NCBI GenBank assembly: GCA_937766455.1
Contig: CALLXD010000052.1
Coordinates: forward strand, 1-47,253
Direction: 5' to 3'
Length of the DNA stretch: 47,253 nucleotides
Source of the DNA: Vicinamibacterales bacterium
GTDB taxonomy: Bacteria > Acidobacteriota > Vicinamibacteria > Vicinamibacterales > UBA8438
The stretch's first letter is position 1. Each line of letters opens with the position of its first letter. Both the position numbers and the translations under genes were made by a program. Positions 28,239-36,305 of this stretch are shown piece after piece. Under the pieces are notes generated by a model, which saw only the letters and a list, made by a program, of their open reading frames with translations, made no database searches and was not told where the DNA came from.

Positions 28239-29525
28239 ATGCAGCCAACGCCAATCGCACGGGTTTTGACCGAGGTCGAGCGGGCGACCGACGAAATCAT
28301 CGATTTTGCCGCGGCGCTCGTGAGGGTCCCGACCGTCAATCCCCCCGGTGAAGCGTATGAGGCCTGTGCGCAGCTGCTCGGTGGACGGCTCCGGGACTGT
28401 GGCTTTGAGGTCGAGCATCTGGTGCCAGAGGACCGGCCCGAGCATTCCTCCCGCTACCCACGCGTCAATGTGCTTGGCCGACGGACTGGATCAGCCCCGG
28501 GCGGTTCGGTCGTGCATCTGAACGGCCATCTCGACGTCGTGCCTGCCGGTGAGGGGTGGACCTGCGACCCCTTCGGCGGCGTCGTCCGCGACGGTCGCCT
28601 CTATGGTCGCGGCAGCAGCGACATGAAGGCGGGGATTGCGGCGGCCGTCTACGCCGCCGAGGCCCTCCGTCGGGCTGACATTCCGTTGGTGGGGGGTATC
28701 GAGATCAGCGGTACGGTCGACGAGGAAAGTGGGGGCCTGGCCGGGGTGGCGTGGTTGGCCGAGCAGGGGCACCTGTCCGCCGACCGGACGGACTACGTGA
28801 TCATCCCGGAGCCATTCGGGCCGGGTCGAATCTGTGTCGGGCACCGCGGCGTGTATTGGTTCGATCTGGTGACGACGGGACACACCGCCCATGGGAGCAT
28901 GCCGTTCCTCGGTGTGAATGCGATCGACCAGATGACCACGGTGCTGGAGGCGATCAAGACGCGTCTCGCGCCTCGTCTGGCGTCACGAACGACCGCGCTG
29001 CCGGTGGTGCCCAGCGAGGCGCGGCAGGCCACGCTCAACCTGAACAGCATCATCGGCGGACAAATCGGGCCAGCGGCGCAGACGCCCTGCGTGCCGGATC
29101 GGTGCGTGGCGACGTTCGACCGACGTTTCCTGCCGGAGGAGAGTCTTGAGGCTGTCAAGGCCGAGGTCGAGCGCCTGTTGACGGAGCTCGCCGATGAGCA
29201 TCCGGGGTTGCGCTGCGAGCTGCGTGACCGGATGGTCGTACAGCCTCTGCGTACCCCCGAGGACTCGCCGCTCGTGAGGGCGTTGTCCACGGCGGCCGAA
29301 ACGGTGACCGGGTCCGCGACCCTGGTGGCCAGCCCGGGCACCTATGACCACAAGCATGTGGCCCGCATTGCGGGGATCGAGCAGTGCGTGGCCTATGGTC
29401 CCGGCACGCTCGAGCTGGCGCATCAGCCCGACGAGTGGTGTGGTGTCGACGACATCGTGCAGGCCACGCAAGTGCTCGCCCTGACGCTGCTGGAACTTGC
29501 TGGTGGCGCTGCGCCGCGTGGCTAG
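28239..29525 (+). CDS. M20-family metallopeptidase (ArgE/DapE-like)
   Basis: 428 residues from ATG 28239 (AAGGATA before it). It has the two-zinc catalytic domain split by a dimerisation lid: VHLNGHLDVVPAG (His and Asp), LYGRGSSDMKAGIAAAVYAAEAL (bridging Asp), GTVDEESGGLAG (catalytic Glu), IIPEPFGPGRICVGHRG, and a late His in GTLELAHQPDEW. The lid is about 110 residues from GHTAHGSMPFLGVNAIDQM. This is the set of acetylornithine or succinyl-diaminopimelate deacylases and related aminoacylases; the precise substrate is unclear. The terminal TAG codon is the first three bases of a repeat element (29523-29586). Confidence 0.92.
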   Translation: MQPTPIARVLTEVERATDEIIDFAAALVRVPTVNPPGEAYEACAQLLGGRLRDCGFEVEHLVPEDRPEHSSRYPRVNVLGRRTGSAPGGSVVHLNGHLDVVPAGEGWTCDPFGGVVRDGRLYGRGSSDMKAGIAAAVYAAEALRRADIPLVGGIEISGTVDEESGGLAGVAWLAEQGHLSADRTDYVIIPEPFGPGRICVGHRGVYWFDLVTTGHTAHGSMPFLGVNAIDQMTTVLEAIKTRLAPRLASRTTALPVVPSEARQATLNLNSIIGGQIGPAAQTPCVPDRCVATFDRRFLPEESLEAVKAEVERLLTELADEHPGLRCELRDRMVVQPLRTPEDSPLVRALSTAAETVTGSATLVASPGTYDHKHVARIAGIEQCVAYGPGTLELAHQPDEWCGVDDIVQATQVLALTLLELAGGAAPRG

Positions 29526-29586
29526 CGGTCCGTGGTGAAAGTCCCGCGTCGGTCGAATGCAGCGGAACTTTCGCCACGGGCTGTTA
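29523..29586. repeat. Short copy of a palindromic repeat element between convergent genes
   Basis: 64 bp: a 25-bp left arm (29523-29547, TAGCGGTCC...AGTCCCGC), about 14 bp of centre (GTCGGTCGAATGCA) and a 25-bp inverted right arm (29562-29586). The arms match with a few mismatches and would form a long hairpin. The left end TAG is the stop of the M20 peptidase; the right end TTA is the stop (TAA) of the convergent methyltransferase. It may act as a two-way transcription terminator. The same arms occur at 40677-40840 around a longer interior. Confidence 0.85.
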
Positions 29587-30297
29587 GCGGTGTGCTGGCC
29601 CCGTCACGTCCCTGGGTGTGCGCGCGATGTAGAGCAGATTGTCGGACATCGCTCGAGGCAGAAGCGAGGTCAGCACGCGCGGATAGTGCCACGCCGTGCC
29701 GGGGATACGACCGCGCTCGGTGTACTCGATCGCAGCGTCCGTGAGGCCGAGCTCGGCGCCGATACGCCGGAGGTCGCTGTCAAGCAGCGCCGTGATGTGG
29801 GCCGGATACTCCGCGTCCTGGAAGGCCGAGAACTGCCCCTTCACGCACAACGTGAGGAGGCTCAGCGCGCTACGCTGGTTCGGGGTCGTGAGAATGATCC
29901 ATCCGCCAGGCCTGGCCAATCGAATGAGCTGTCTGACAAGTGCGCGCGGGTTCTCCAGATGCTCGATGGTTTCCACCGCGGCCACCACGTCGGCACCGGT
30001 CGCGCTGGCGGGGAGCCGTGCCTCGCCATCGAGGTCCAGCTCGTGAAATTCGACCGCATCCGGGAAGTCGTCGTAGCGCACGCCGTCCACCCCGACATAC
30101 TCCTCGAACCGATTCTGCACGAACGGCCGGAGCGCACCACGACCTCACCCAATGTCGATGAAGCGGCGGCCGGCAATATCGCGCGCCGCCAATGCTGAGG
30201 CCACGAGGCGATAGATCGCGTGATGGCTGGCGCCGAGACTCAGGCGGGCGTGCGCGTCGAGCACGCGACTGGTCGAGGGCTCAGGCGAGGCGGTCAC
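29584..30297 (-). pseudogene. Class I SAM methyltransferase with an in-frame TGA
   Basis: The frame from GTG 30297 to 29584 is continuous apart from one TGA (30145-30147). It falls within SAM motif I: RRFIDIG, then TGA, then GRGALRPFV. Relatives have Cys here (DIGCGRG), and TGA is one base from TGC and TGT. Downstream are YVGVDG, DVVAAVETIEHLENP (the ubiE/ubiG-type motif), RLARPGGWIILTTPNQ and a C-terminal part fitting a Methyltransf_11/23 domain of about 235 residues. The start overlaps the end of the kinase gene by 17 bp. The likely explanation is a point mutation or sequencing error; the substrate is unknown. Confidence 0.75.
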
Positions 30298-31900
30298 CAG
30301 GGGTGATGATAGCAGCCCCGTTGAGCACATCCCGCATCGCATGTAGCAGCGCGTCCCGCGTGAACGGTTTCTCAAGGAGCCGTTCCCGTGCGGGGTCCAC
30401 GATGCTGGGATCGAAGTATGTCGTGCCGCTGTAGCCGGACATGTACAGCACCTTCGCGTCCGGACACGTGCGTTCCAGGCGGGTCACCATCTGCTTGCCA
30501 TTCATGCCGGGCATGATGACGTCGGTCAGGACGAGATCGATCGGGTCCGCGAACTTATTGACAAGTCCGAGGGCTGATTCGGGTGACGCGGCGTCCAGCA
30601 CGCGATACCCAGCGCACCGTAAGGCGTGTCCGGTGAACGCCCGCACGGCGTCATCGTCTTCAACCAGCAGGACCGTCTCGCCTTGTCCCGGCGTCGCAGC
30701 GACAGGATCCGGGCGACGAGCCACCGGCTCAGCGGGTTGATCGGTGCACGGGAGCGAAATCGTAAAACAGGTGCCGTCTCCAACCACGCTCTCGACTTCG
30801 ATGTAGCCCCCCAGCTGTTTCACGGTGCCGTAGACCGTGGCGAGCCCCAGTCCAGACCCCTTGCCGGTGTCCTTGGTCGTGAAGAAGGGGTCGAAAATCT
30901 GCGCACGTGTGTGGGCGTCCATCCCGGTGCCGGTGTCGGCGACGGAGAGTATGGTGAACCGTCCCGCCGGCATGACGAATGCTCCGCCGTTCGACGCGGC
31001 GCGGTCAATGGTCTCGGTGGTGATGGTCAGTCGGCCGCCCTCAGGCATGGCATCGCGTGCGTTGACCACGAGGTTGACCAGGATCTGTTCGAGCTGCGTG
31101 ATGTCGGCGGTGACGGCAGCAAGGTCCGTCGCCAGTCGGGGCTCGATGGTGATGTCCTCGCCGATCAAGCGCTCCATGAGTTGGTGCACATCGCGCACAA
31201 TCACGTTCAGGTCGACGACCGTCATCTTCAAGGCCTGCCGCTTGCCGAAGGCCAGTAACTGGCGGGTCAGCGCGGCCGCCTTCTCGCCGGCTCGCTGTAT
31301 TTCCAGCGCCTCCGCCCGTAGTGGAGCGCGCGGATCCGACTGACTGACGATGGACTCGCTGTAGCCGAGAATCGCGGTCAAGATGTTGTTGAAGTCGTGC
31401 GCGATGCCCCCCGCCAGGCGTCCCATTCCCTCCAATTTTTGAGAGCCGACGAGCTGCTGTTCAAGGGCGCGTCGTTCGGTGATGTCTTCTGCGATGCCGA
31501 TGATCCGGCGCACGATGCCGTCGGGGTCCGGTACCGGCACGCCGCGGTCGTGGAGCCATCGTGTCTCACCACCATGCACCACGCGGTATTCCGCCCTGAA
31601 GCCTTGGCGCAGTGCCGGAGGGCGCAACGCGTTGAGCACGGGGGCTCTATCGTCGGCATGAATGGCCTGAAGCCATTCGGCGTTGGTGGCTTCGCCGGCC
31701 CGCCCTGTTGGTCCCCAGATCCGCTCGTAGGCCGCGTTGACGTAGGTCAACGCGGCGTCCAGCGCATTCCGAACCCAGACGACATCGCGAGTCTGTTCGG
31801 CCAGCTCTCGAAACGTACCAGGGTCGGTCGCCGGCGAGCCTGGCGACGCGTCGAATCGGTCCTGAGGATGGCGTGCGGCAACGGTGGCGGATCTGTGCAC
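30281..31900 (-). CDS. Cytoplasmic PAS hybrid histidine kinase
   Basis: 539 residues from GTG 31900, chosen because GGGAG precedes it at six bases and the upstream frame is not protein-like. A PAS domain (RELAEQTRDVVWVRNALDAALTYVNAAYERIW to IIGIAEDITERRALEQQL) is followed by a HisKA domain with the phospho-acceptor in GGIAHDFNNILTAILGYSE. The HATPase has N-box LVNLVVNARDAMPEGG, ADTGTGM and GKGSGLGLATVYG. A C-terminal receiver has LLVEDDDAVRAF, DLVLTDVIMPGMNGKQM (acceptor Asp) and LEKPFTRDALLHAM. No transmembrane segment is seen, so the PAS senses a cytoplasmic cue. Its start is close to the intergenic region 31901-32174; no partner regulator is adjacent. Confidence 0.9.
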   Translation of the reverse strand: MHRSATVAARHPQDRFDASPGSPATDPGTFRELAEQTRDVVWVRNALDAALTYVNAAYERIWGPTGRAGEATNAEWLQAIHADDRAPVLNALRPPALRQGFRAEYRVVHGGETRWLHDRGVPVPDPDGIVRRIIGIAEDITERRALEQQLVGSQKLEGMGRLAGGIAHDFNNILTAILGYSESIVSQSDPRAPLRAEALEIQRAGEKAAALTRQLLAFGKRQALKMTVVDLNVIVRDVHQLMERLIGEDITIEPRLATDLAAVTADITQLEQILVNLVVNARDAMPEGGRLTITTETIDRAASNGGAFVMPAGRFTILSVADTGTGMDAHTRAQIFDPFFTTKDTGKGSGLGLATVYGTVKQLGGYIEVESVVGDGTCFTISLPCTDQPAEPVARRPDPVAATPGQGETVLLVEDDDAVRAFTGHALRCAGYRVLDAASPESALGLVNKFADPIDLVLTDVIMPGMNGKQMVTRLERTCPDAKVLYMSGYSGTTYFDPSIVDPARERLLEKPFTRDALLHAMRDVLNGAAIITPGDRLA

Positions 31901-32174
31901 AGGCGTCTCCCGTGTTGCCCTGGCGCCGGAGCTGACTCTGGTTGCGCGCAGGGGTAGCCGACGGCAGACATGTCGTCCCCGCCACACGGGTGTAGAGCAA
32001 GTTTTGCGCCCAGCTGTCACCGGATCGCGATAAACCGCGAATTGACAGGACTTAGCAGACGTCGAGGGGCAGCCGGGGTGACCGGGCAGCGGTCGTGTGG
32101 CCCCCACGTGGGGGGAGCGGACGCGCAAAAGTGTTGGCGCGATCTCGGTTTCGGAATCAGCGTGGTGCGGCCGA
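31901..32174. other. Intergenic region with a perfect CACGTG palindrome
   Basis: 274 bp without a supported gene; open frames here are not protein-like. It contains the perfect palindrome CCCCCACGTGGGGG (32101-32114), about 60 bp beyond the end of the cytochrome gene. It could be an operator or, with other bases, a terminator; there is no U-tract. Confidence 0.45.
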
Positions 32175-33629
32175 CTAGTCGTTGTTTTCGGTCGAGACGC
32201 CCCGAAGCGGTTTGCCGGCCAGGTAGGACTCGTACTGCTCATCGGACATGAACGCGATATCCGTCCACCCGTGCCCCATCTCGTCCATCGTGCGCGAGCC
32301 CCAACCAACCCAGGCCGTGGGGTCCGGGTTGTGACGGTTGTTGGCGGTGTTGTCGTGCCAGGAGACCGTGTGCAAGATGGTGCCTTTCGGGAACAGGTGG
32401 GGTTCCTTGAAGGCGTAGACGAGCTGCCAGGCCTGCTCGTAGTCCGTGACGTCGGTCAGGACCTCGCGGCGGCCGTCGATGTGAATCGCCTCGAGCAGCA
32501 TCCGGCTCCCGCGGAAGTGCATGTGCGGTTGAAAACTGAGCACCATCGCCGCCTGGGGAAGCGGCCAGAACCGTTCGTGTCGCACGACTGATTCCGGCGG
32601 AATGCTCATCAGCGCCACGCCATTCAGTGTGTTGTCATCGATGATGGCACCGGTCGGCATGCGATCCGCGTGCAGGTCGAGGTCGTATCCGGCTCTCAGC
32701 AAGCGGTCTTCGACCGCCTCGCGGTTGAGTTTCCAGTCATGGCCGATCCCGGTGCGGATACGGTGGGCGGTAACGATCAGTTCGGGCACTTCACCCTTGG
32801 GGTAGAACTTGATGCCGACCTTCTGCCGGTCGATGGTTTCCTCGCCCCAGGGGTGGTAGTGCGGGGCGAAACGGAACTGCCCGCCCGCTGGAAGCTTCCG
32901 TCCCGTGCCGTCCGGATAGAACTGGCCGGTGCTGCCCATCGCGTACTCGATCAGGTCGATCTCGCGCGTGTTGGACCCCATGCCAAGCCGGAATTCGTCG
33001 CGGTTCTCCACATCGTCTGGCACGCTCACGTACACGTGCGAATGATGGACGCAGCAGTACGCCTCGGGGATGATCTGGACCCACTTGACGTATCTATCTT
33101 CGGTCAACCCGGGATCGACGGTTTCCGATGGATAGAAGTCCGCACCCTCGGCCGGAATCTGAAAGCCCTCTTCCATTTGCACGATCAGGTCAGGCTCGCC
33201 GTAGGTCCATTCGTTCAGCGTGGCGAGCTCCAGTGGCGGTGGCGCGTCCTCCGGGTTTCCGCGTGGGGCGCCGGCCGAGACCCAGTTGACGATGGTGGCG
33301 ATCTCGCTGTCGGTGAGAGAGGGGTCGGCGACATACTCGCCAATGCTGCGGTCGAGATGCCACGGCGGCATCTGCCGGGCGACGACACGGTCGCGGATGG
33401 CGCGGGCCCAGGGACGCGTGTCTTCGTATGTCAGCAGCGACATCGGCGCGCCTGTGCCGGGACGGTGGCACTGCTGACATGACCGTTGCAGCACTGGTAG
33501 CACGTCGCGTGTGAAGGTGGCGCCCTCGGCCGCTGGTGCGTTCTGTCCGGCCCTGGCTGGAGACGGTGAGACAGCGCCGAGCGCGGTGACAACGACGACA
33601 AGGGCGACGGCTGTCGAGACAGCGCGCAT
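32175..33629 (-). CDS. Exported cytochrome c / PHM-like copper monooxygenase fusion
   Basis: 484 residues. A signal peptide (ending SPARA) is followed by a cytochrome c domain with one haem site, VLQRSCQQCHRPG, whose axial Met is likely in PMSLL or QMPPWHL. Next is a PHM-like fold with candidate copper ligands: CCVHHSHVYVSV, FRFAPHYHPWGEE, VLSFQPHMHFRGSRM and HTVSWHDNTANNRH. Two separate His clusters and the Met fit the CuH and CuM sites of peptidylglycine-type monooxygenases. The fusion suggests the haem feeds electrons to the copper site in place of ascorbate; that is inference. GGAGG precedes the ATG at six bases. The substrate is unknown. Confidence 0.85.
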   Translation of the reverse strand: MRAVSTAVALVVVVTALGAVSPSPARAGQNAPAAEGATFTRDVLPVLQRSCQQCHRPGTGAPMSLLTYEDTRPWARAIRDRVVARQMPPWHLDRSIGEYVADPSLTDSEIATIVNWVSAGAPRGNPEDAPPPLELATLNEWTYGEPDLIVQMEEGFQIPAEGADFYPSETVDPGLTEDRYVKWVQIIPEAYCCVHHSHVYVSVPDDVENRDEFRLGMGSNTREIDLIEYAMGSTGQFYPDGTGRKLPAGGQFRFAPHYHPWGEETIDRQKVGIKFYPKGEVPELIVTAHRIRTGIGHDWKLNREAVEDRLLRAGYDLDLHADRMPTGAIIDDNTLNGVALMSIPPESVVRHERFWPLPQAAMVLSFQPHMHFRGSRMLLEAIHIDGRREVLTDVTDYEQAWQLVYAFKEPHLFPKGTILHTVSWHDNTANNRHNPDPTAWVGWGSRTMDEMGHGWTDIAFMSDEQYESYLAGKPLRGVSTENND

Positions 33630-33857
33630 GGCAGTCCTCCAGGGAGATACAGATAGATCGATAGGAGGGCAGTGTAGTGTTCCGCTTCAGGGCAGCGCAA
33701 GATGATTCCCTGGATGGTCCACGCGGCGCGCACGGTTGTCGCGACGCCCTGCGTCGTGATAGATCGTGTCGCAACGGGCTACGGCGTATACCGCACTGGC
33801 CGCCCCGCGACGGGTGGGTGAGAGTGGTTGGCTGTTGACGAGAACCTGGAGAGCACT

Positions 33858-34634
33858 ATGAACGTCTGCCGTTGTCGCGTCCTGTGGACCCTTGCCGCCG
33901 TGGTCGTGCTGGCCGGCTCCACCAGTATCCCTGCCGTGGCCCAGCAGGAGCCGATCTACGCCGTCTACGACGGGTTCCTCGTGACCGAAGAGGGGCTGCA
34001 TGTGCTGGCCTTTGCCTATTTCAGCCATAACTTCGAGCCGATCACCATACCGGTCGGCCCGGGCAACGTGTTCGACACGGACCCTGTCGACCGCATGCAG
34101 CCGACCCATTTCTTACCCGGTCACCACCGTTTCCAGTGCGTCATGGTGATGGGTCCGGACTTTGATGGCGGTCTGCGCTGGACCGTGGACCACGCCGGGG
34201 TCTCCACGACGACCAGCGCTGACATGTTGCAGTACAACTGGGAGTTCGAAGAGCGTTCGGTGCGCAATGTGCTCCGCGACGTCGAGCCCGCCGAGGCGCC
34301 CCGGGGCGTGTGTCTGAACCGGTCGCCAACCGTCAGGTTTCTCGGGTTGCGGAACGGGCCCGACGGTGCCCCGGCGGAGGTGGCGGCGCCCCTCGGCGTC
34401 GAGCTGAAGCTCTTTGGCAGCGTCAGCGACGAAGGGTTGCCGCGCGCAGCCACCTTGGTCACCGAGTGGCGCATGTTGACCGGCCCGGGAACGGTGACCT
34501 TCAGTGCTCCGGACGAGCCGCGCACGCTGGCCTCGTTCGACGAACCCGGTGTCTATGAGCTGGAGCTGTGGGCGAGCGACGGTGAGCGGGAAGGCCGCAA
34601 CCAGGTGGCCGTGACCGTCAGCCCCGCGCCCTGA
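33858..34634 (+). CDS. Secreted protein with PKD-like C-terminal domain, function unknown
   Basis: 258 residues from ATG 33858 (GGAG seven bases before). A signal peptide (VVVLAGSTSIPAVAQ) precedes a domain of beta strands (YAVYDGFLVTEEGLHVLAFAYFSHN, HRFQCVMVMGPDFDGGLRW) and then NRSPTVRFLGLRNG, a GVELKLFGSVSDEGLPRAATLVTEWRMLTGPG region and a final VYELELWASDGEREGRNQVAVTV. The last resembles a PKD or Ig-like fold used for binding at the cell surface. I do not recognise the N-terminal part. Its 3' end overlaps the convergent glycosyltransferase gene by 17 bp. Confidence 0.7.
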   Translation: MNVCRCRVLWTLAAVVVLAGSTSIPAVAQQEPIYAVYDGFLVTEEGLHVLAFAYFSHNFEPITIPVGPGNVFDTDPVDRMQPTHFLPGHHRFQCVMVMGPDFDGGLRWTVDHAGVSTTTSADMLQYNWEFEERSVRNVLRDVEPAEAPRGVCLNRSPTVRFLGLRNGPDGAPAEVAAPLGVELKLFGSVSDEGLPRAATLVTEWRMLTGPGTVTFSAPDEPRTLASFDEPGVYELELWASDGEREGRNQVAVTVSPAP

Positions 34635-35979
34635 ATGCAGCGGGGCCGCCCGGTTCGAGGCGCAGCAACGTCAATCGCGCGCTGCGCAAATTCTCGCCAT
34701 CATCGTCGATGTGGACGTCGGTCATGAACGGGGCGCGCTGCATCGCCTCCGACCAGGGCAGGGATGGGGACGCCTGATCCCGAACGTAGTGGATCAGTTT
34801 CAGCGTACGGAATCCATCGAACCAGTCGTGAAGGCGGCGAAGCCTGGTCACAGGGTCGGGTGCCTGTGCGGTGATGCCCTGCCAGGCCTGGGGCGCGCCC
34901 TGTGCAACCAGGAAGTGCCGCACGAGCGGCGGCATGCGAGCCACGACGTCGGCGGTCACCGTTGGGGCACCGTCGGGTCCCGCCGCGTCGGCGAGATGTC
35001 GCAGATCCGAGACGAGCTGCCTCACGGCGGCGAAACAGTCGGGGTGGTAGAGCTGCAGCTCGGCTCCGCGAGCCAGTTTGGCACTCTCGGAACCGGTTCC
35101 GAATGGCACGCGTTCGGAGAGTCGGCTGCGCAGCCGAATGGGATCTCCTGCCAGCGCGGTGACCGGGCCGAGTTTGCTCAGCTTGCCCAGGAGATAGAAG
35201 TCTTCCCCCGCGCGACGCCTCGGCACACCCCGCACCAGGGCGTACGAGCGCGCATCCACGACCATCGTGCTCCCCACGGTATGAAACGCGTAGGGCGATC
35301 GTGCCCACCGGAGCCCGCGCTCGAAGTACCGGAGTCGCAGTTCGTAGAGGGCCGTGGCGCGATCCATGCGGCGATCGCCGCCCGGTTCGTGCCAGAACGG
35401 GAACAGTGCTGCGGAGTAACCCGGTTCCAGCCGGGTGAGCCGCGCGAAGTAGTCCGCAGGCAGGTGCGCGTCGGCGTCGGTCATCGCAATCAGTGGGTGG
35501 CGCACGCGCTGTGCCACGATGAGCGACAGCGCCAGATCTGCCCCAATTTTGCGCGCCAGGCCCACACCCTGACGTGCCGGTAATCGATGGCCGTCGGTGA
35601 AGCGGTCGACGACGAGCAGGCTCAGATTGGGGTGCTCGGTATCGCGGCCGATCCATCCGCCTGGTCCCAGCGCGACCAGCGAGAACCGGGTGGTGAGCGC
35701 TCGCATGCAGGTCGCGTTCGCCGTATCCACCGCCGCCGGGGCCCCGACCCGGCCGTTGACCACAACCACGACGAGCAGGCTCCCCGCCGCTGATGCGGCC
35801 GCGCGGTAGCCGTCCATGAAGTCGGGCGATTCCCCGTAGGCTGGCACCACAAGCACGAAGTCGAACGTGTCACGGCAGCGTGCCGCCAGATTCGCTTCAG
35901 GCTCGGCGTGACGCTGCCGGTACTGGGCTGACGCCTCGGCGACGGTGCGTCCGTTCTTATGCAGGGACTTCGGCGCCAT
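34618..35979 (-). CDS. Family 2-like glycosyltransferase
   Basis: 453 residues. The GT-A start is FDFVLVVPAYGESPDFMDGYR, followed by LLVVVVVNGRVGA, GVGLARKIGADLALSLI, PLIAMTDADAHLPADYFARL (metal-binding DAD) and YAFHTVGSTMVVDARSYALVRGVPRRRAGEDFYLLGKL, where RRAGEDF equals the acceptor-site ED motif. The large C-terminal part (about 170 residues) has no clear motif. It should transfer a sugar from an NDP-sugar, probably to a cell-surface or lipid acceptor. No membrane helices are seen. Confidence 0.8.
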   Translation of the reverse strand: MAPKSLHKNGRTVAEASAQYRQRHAEPEANLAARCRDTFDFVLVVPAYGESPDFMDGYRAAASAAGSLLVVVVVNGRVGAPAAVDTANATCMRALTTRFSLVALGPGGWIGRDTEHPNLSLLVVDRFTDGHRLPARQGVGLARKIGADLALSLIVAQRVRHPLIAMTDADAHLPADYFARLTRLEPGYSAALFPFWHEPGGDRRMDRATALYELRLRYFERGLRWARSPYAFHTVGSTMVVDARSYALVRGVPRRRAGEDFYLLGKLSKLGPVTALAGDPIRLRSRLSERVPFGTGSESAKLARGAELQLYHPDCFAAVRQLVSDLRHLADAAGPDGAPTVTADVVARMPPLVRHFLVAQGAPQAWQGITAQAPDPVTRLRRLHDWFDGFRTLKLIHYVRDQASPSLPWSEAMQRAPFMTDVHIDDDGENLRSARLTLLRLEPGGPAAFRARG

Positions 35980-36305
35980 AGGGCGTCCTCATCGTGTGTT
36001 GCGCAGCGATCGACGCGGTGGACGCGGCTCGGCGGCCTCCGCTATCTGGATTCCGATAGGCACCGCCGCCATCGCGACGACCGCCCCGCGGCCCGCGCAG
36101 CGTATCGCAATTGTGGCGAGGAACCCGACGGTGGTTGTGATAACACCGTCAGACCGACTAAAATTGTGGGCTTCGGCAGTGTCCGACCCACGGGTCGTAC
36201 AGGACAACTGCAACGTGGTTTCCAGCGCGTTGCGCTCGGATTGGGCGCGGATGACTCAGATTCCGTGAACACCGAAGCATCCGGCACCGCCCAGGGGGAG
36301 ATTTC
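35980..36305. other. 326-bp intergenic region upstream of the radical SAM gene
   Basis: No gene is supported in either direction; the reading frames here have shadow-like composition. It holds the best standard promoter in its neighbourhood (see 36135-36164) and a long GC-rich stretch after it before the ribosome site GGGGGAG. Confidence 0.5.
36135..36164 (+). promoter_or_regulatory. Putative sigma-70-type promoter
   Basis: TTGTGA (36135-36140) and TAAAAT (36159-36164) separated by 18 bp, reading toward the radical SAM gene about 140 bp away. Both hexamers differ from the consensus by a couple of positions. The A/T content is exceptional for this GC-rich region. Confidence 0.4.

Noticed and set aside
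33640-33668. ATAGATCGATAGG near the cytochrome gene start, similar to a half PadR site
   Set aside because: Only one half fits, the spacing is wrong, and no palindrome is present.
34633-34645. A match to GAATGCAGCGGG of the palindromic element
   Set aside because: Only 12 bp, within the glycosyltransferase coding end, with no second arm nearby; likely chance.
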